Shown one piece after another: positions 6,336-8,481 of a DNA stretch of 8,481 nt. The stretch is taken from contig JAOZPL010000077.1 in the NCBI GenBank assembly GCA_029932795.1, positions 1 to 8,481 on the forward strand, written 5' to 3'. Below the pieces are notes generated by a model. That model was not told where the DNA came from, searched no databases, and was given only the letters and a program-made list of their open reading frames with translations. Source of the DNA: Candidatus Zixiibacteriota bacterium. GTDB taxonomy: Bacteria > Zixibacteria > MSB-5A5 > GN15 > FEB-12. Position 1 is the first letter of the stretch. Every line of letters begins with the position of its first letter. A program made the translations under genes and the position numbers.

Positions 6336-6997
6336 TGGCTATTAAGAATCTCATTTTTGATCTTGATGGTACTCTTATCGATTCCTCAGATTGTGTTGTG
6401 GACGCAGTCAATTACTCCCTGCGTCAAATGGGTCAGGCGGAACAACCGACGGCCGCTATCAAGAGATATATTGGCTTTTCCCTTGAAACAATGTATCAGG
6501 CATTCACAGAAGCACCAATAGCCGAGCTCTGTCGTCATTTTCAGGTGAGGGTTGCAGAAACAGTGGAGGCTAACACGATTGTCCTTGAGGGAGCGGAACT
6601 GGTCCTGCAGGAGTTGCAGGAACGTGGTTACAGGATGGCTATCGCCACAACCAAGATCAAACGGAACGTTAGGGTGATAGTGGATAAGTTCGGTTGGGAG
6701 CGCTTCTTTGATGCCGCAGCAGCTGGCGACGAGGTTGCCCACGTCAAGCCGGACCCGGCCGTTCTGCTTCTGGCCCTGAACCGTCTGAAGGCAAGGGCGG
6801 AGGAAACCCTCGTTGTCGGCGACACGGTGAACGACATTTTGGCGGCAAGAGCGGTGCCCATGAAGGTTGCCGCTGTATCATCTCCATATCGGGACAGCAG
6901 GGAGATACGGATGTTAGAGCCGGATTACTATATTGAGTCGATAAGCAGGCTGACCGGTATACTGGATCATTCTCAGGACCGAAGGAGGAAAGCGTGA
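6335..6997 (+). CDS. HAD-superfamily phosphatase, phosphoglycolate-phosphatase-like
   Basis: A 220-residue haloacid-dehalogenase-type hydrolase that probably removes phosphate from a small molecule. Motif I is DLDGTL with nucleophile D9 and acid/base D11. Motif II is the threonine in ATTK (104-107), motif III is K138 in VKPDP, and motif IV is GDTVND (162-167) with metal-binding D163 and D167. The helical insert between motif I and II (about 17-85) is a C1 cap, as in phosphoglycolate phosphatase/beta-phosphoglucomutase relatives. The substrate cannot be read from the sequence, so no gene symbol is given. ATG 6335 shares its A with the preceding TGA (TGATG), indicating translational coupling to the signal-peptidase-like gene. 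An in-frame TTG at 6332 is a possible but less likely start. The gene ends overlapping ogt by 4 bases. Confidence 0.93.
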   Translation: MAIKNLIFDLDGTLIDSSDCVVDAVNYSLRQMGQAEQPTAAIKRYIGFSLETMYQAFTEAPIAELCRHFQVRVAETVEANTIVLEGAELVLQELQERGYRMAIATTKIKRNVRVIVDKFGWERFFDAAAAGDEVAHVKPDPAVLLLALNRLKARAEETLVVGDTVNDILAARAVPMKVAAVSSPYRDSREIRMLEPDYYIESISRLTGILDHSQDRRRKA

Positions 6998-7491
6998 ATA
7001 AGCTCTACTTGCATGCATTCAATACGCGATTCGGTACGATCAGAACAGCCGCAACAGAGAATGGGCTTGCCATGGTAGCTCTGCGCGAACCGCTGCATTC
7101 GTTTCAGGCGAGGATCAAGAGACGGTTTGCAGTCTGTGATGTTCTTCCGGGAGGCAGGATAAACAGGGAGGCCGAACGGCAGATCAAGGCTTTTCTCACA
7201 GGCAGGCTGAAACAATTCTCCATCAAGCTTGATGTTCAGGGAACCCTGTTCCAGAAGAAAGTGCTCCGCCGAGTGGCCAGGATTCCTTACGGCCAAACGA
7301 TGAGATACGGCGAGATAGCGCGGGCGGTGGGTCATCCAAATGCCTTCCGGGCGGTGGGGACCGCGAACGCCCGCAACGACCTGCCGCTGGTGATTCCCTG
7401 TCATCGGGTGGTAGCCCGGAACGGACTGGGCGGCTACGGCGGCGGCGTGCGTTTGAAGAGAGAACTGTTGAAAATGGAAGGCGCCTTGTAG
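6994..7491 (+). CDS. ogt: Methylated-DNA--protein-cysteine methyltransferase (O6-alkylguanine-DNA alkyltransferase)
   Basis: A suicide DNA-repair protein that moves an alkyl group from O6-alkylguanine to its own cysteine. The 165-residue length is normal for Ogt. The active site IPCHRVV carries acceptor C136. The DNA-binding helix-turn-helix is YGQTMRYGEIARAVGHPNAF (about 99-118), followed by the probable base-flipping Arg in FRAVG (R119), and GLGGYGGG (144-151) follows the active site. The usual NP before the active site is ND here (128-129), a small deviation. The GTG start at 6994 is set by AGGAGG (6983-6988), 5 bases upstream, and overlaps the HAD gene stop (GTGA), so translation is coupled. 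The DNA-binding core and active site are intact, and activity is expected. Confidence 0.95.
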   Translation: MNKLYLHAFNTRFGTIRTAATENGLAMVALREPLHSFQARIKRRFAVCDVLPGGRINREAERQIKAFLTGRLKQFSIKLDVQGTLFQKKVLRRVARIPYGQTMRYGEIARAVGHPNAFRAVGTANARNDLPLVIPCHRVVARNGLGGYGGGVRLKRELLKMEGAL

Positions 7492-7533
7492 GTGACGGAT
7501 TCCTTCACTGCAAGGTGCTAGCAGGAGGAAGTT

Positions 7534-8481
7534 ATGGATCCCCGCGTAAAGAAGCTGGCCAAAGTGCTGCTCAATTATTCGCTTAAACTGAAAAAGGGTC
7601 AACTCTTCAAGATTCAGGGTGAGGTCGTAGCCATGCCTTTGATCAACGCTGCCTACGAGGAAGCGGTCAGACTCGGCGCCCACGCGTACACTCAGATCAT
7701 TATTCCACACAGCCGGGAGATCCTGCTAAAGCATGGTTCCGAATCACAACTTGAGCACCTCAATCCGATGCTTAAGCTGGAGATCAGTAAAATCGACGCC
7801 CTGCTGGTTATTATGGCTTCGGAGAACACGCGCTTCCTGAGCGGGATTGACCCAAAACGGCAGTCGCTGATGCAGAGGGCGAGGAAACCGTATTTTGACA
7901 GGATGATCAAACGCTCGGCTGCCGGGACACTCAACTGGGTGGGGACGCAGTTTCCTACTCAGGCCGATGCGCAGGAGGCGGAGATGTCACTCTCCGAGTA
8001 TGAGGATTTTGTCTATCGTGCCGGCCACCTGAATGCCGCCGACCCGGTTGCCCACTGGAAGAAAGTGCAGAAGGAGCAAATGCGGCTGAAAAAGATTCTC
8101 GATCGGGTTGACCGGCTGCATGTGCGGGCCGGCGATACTGATCTGAAGTTCCGTGTCAAGGGACGCAAGTGGGTAAGCTGTCATGGAACGATGAACTTTC
8201 CCGATGGAGAAATCTTTACATCGCCGATCGAGAACTCGGTTGAGGGGAAGATCCGGTTTTCCTATCCGGCGGTGTACATGGGGCGGGAGGTGCAGGACGT
8301 TACCCTGGAACTGCGAAAGGGAAAAATTGTCCATGAACGGGCCGCCAAGAACCAGAAATATCTTACGGAGATGCTGAACATGGACCGGGGGGCGCGTTAC
8401 GTCGGCGAGTTTGCCATCGGCACTAATTATGGCATCAAGCGTTTTTCCCGGAATACGCTCTTTGACGAGGAGATCGGTGGC
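7534..8481 (+). CDS. M29-family aminopeptidase (AmpS/AmpT-like), 3' end beyond the window
   Basis: A cytoplasmic metallo-aminopeptidase that removes N-terminal residues from peptides. ATG 7534 is preceded by AGGAGG (7523-7528) at 5 bases. The frame stays open for 316 codons to the window edge, against about 370-410 residues in the family, so the last part is missing. Family landmarks include the N-terminal KKGQLFKIQGE (20-30), NFPDGEIFTSPIENSVEG (221-238) with probable metal ligand E226, and GEFAIGTNYGI (291-301) with E292. The 66-residue spacing of these two glutamates equals that of E250 and E316 in the Thermus enzyme. The remaining expected ligands (His, Tyr, His, Asp) would fall just past the window. 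It sits 42 bases after ogt with no terminator between them, so it is probably the fourth gene of the operon. Confidence 0.93.
   Translation, partial: MDPRVKKLAKVLLNYSLKLKKGQLFKIQGEVVAMPLINAAYEEAVRLGAHAYTQIIIPHSREILLKHGSESQLEHLNPMLKLEISKIDALLVIMASENTRFLSGIDPKRQSLMQRARKPYFDRMIKRSAAGTLNWVGTQFPTQADAQEAEMSLSEYEDFVYRAGHLNAADPVAHWKKVQKEQMRLKKILDRVDRLHVRAGDTDLKFRVKGRKWVSCHGTMNFPDGEIFTSPIENSVEGKIRFSYPAVYMGREVQDVTLELRKGKIVHERAAKNQKYLTEMLNMDRGARYVGEFAIGTNYGIKRFSRNTLFDEEIGG

Noticed and set aside
6973..7710. Long minus-strand open frame opposite ogt and the start of the aminopeptidase gene
   Set aside because: It is antisense to two well-supported genes, has no ribosome site and its product shows no recognisable motif.

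Overview
This is bacterial DNA with compact operons, Shine-Dalgarno-led genes and the standard genetic code, since several genes end in TGA. A lipoprotein with a lipobox and secreted proteins suggest an envelope of the Gram-negative type. The S41 protease has the GRCIQ...GGGGIVPDV layout that I associate with Bacteroidetes/FCB-type processing proteases, so an FCB-group lineage is my best guess. That is inference; the window does not fix the taxon.

Layout. Positions 1-350 hold two minus-strand tRNA genes: tRNA-Arg(UCU), cut at its 3' end by the window edge, and tRNA-Pro(UGG), which has a near-consensus sigma-70 promoter at 363-391. A plus-strand cluster follows: rlmN (rRNA/tRNA adenine-C2 methyltransferase), an unrecognised 467-residue exported protein starting 9 bases after rlmN ends, and a small lipoprotein that overlaps the exported protein by 4 bases. 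A hairpin at 3383-3403 serves both sides of the convergent junction. The minus-strand S41 carboxyl-terminal processing protease lies beyond it. A divergent intergenic region (5239-5552) contains the protease promoter and a perfect 9-bp inverted repeat. The remainder is a tightly packed plus-strand operon: a membrane protein with a signal-peptidase-like domain, a HAD phosphatase, an O6-alkylguanine-DNA alkyltransferase (ogt) and an M29 aminopeptidase that runs off the window.

The most notable feature is the start of the S41 gene. Promoter, ribosome binding site, ATG (5238) and a complete signal peptide are followed in the same frame by a TGA at 5157-5155. The same frame then stays open through the family-conserved N-terminal helix and the whole protease. 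The usual choice of ATG 4989 would give a protein with no signal peptide and a clipped conserved region. The gene is therefore a recent nonsense allele, a sequencing or assembly error, or a case of UGA readthrough or recoding.

A second oddity is the signal-peptidase-like protein, in which both positions of the Ser/Lys dyad appear to be replaced. I see no CRISPR array, insertion sequence or phage module; most of the window is ordinary chromosomal housekeeping DNA.
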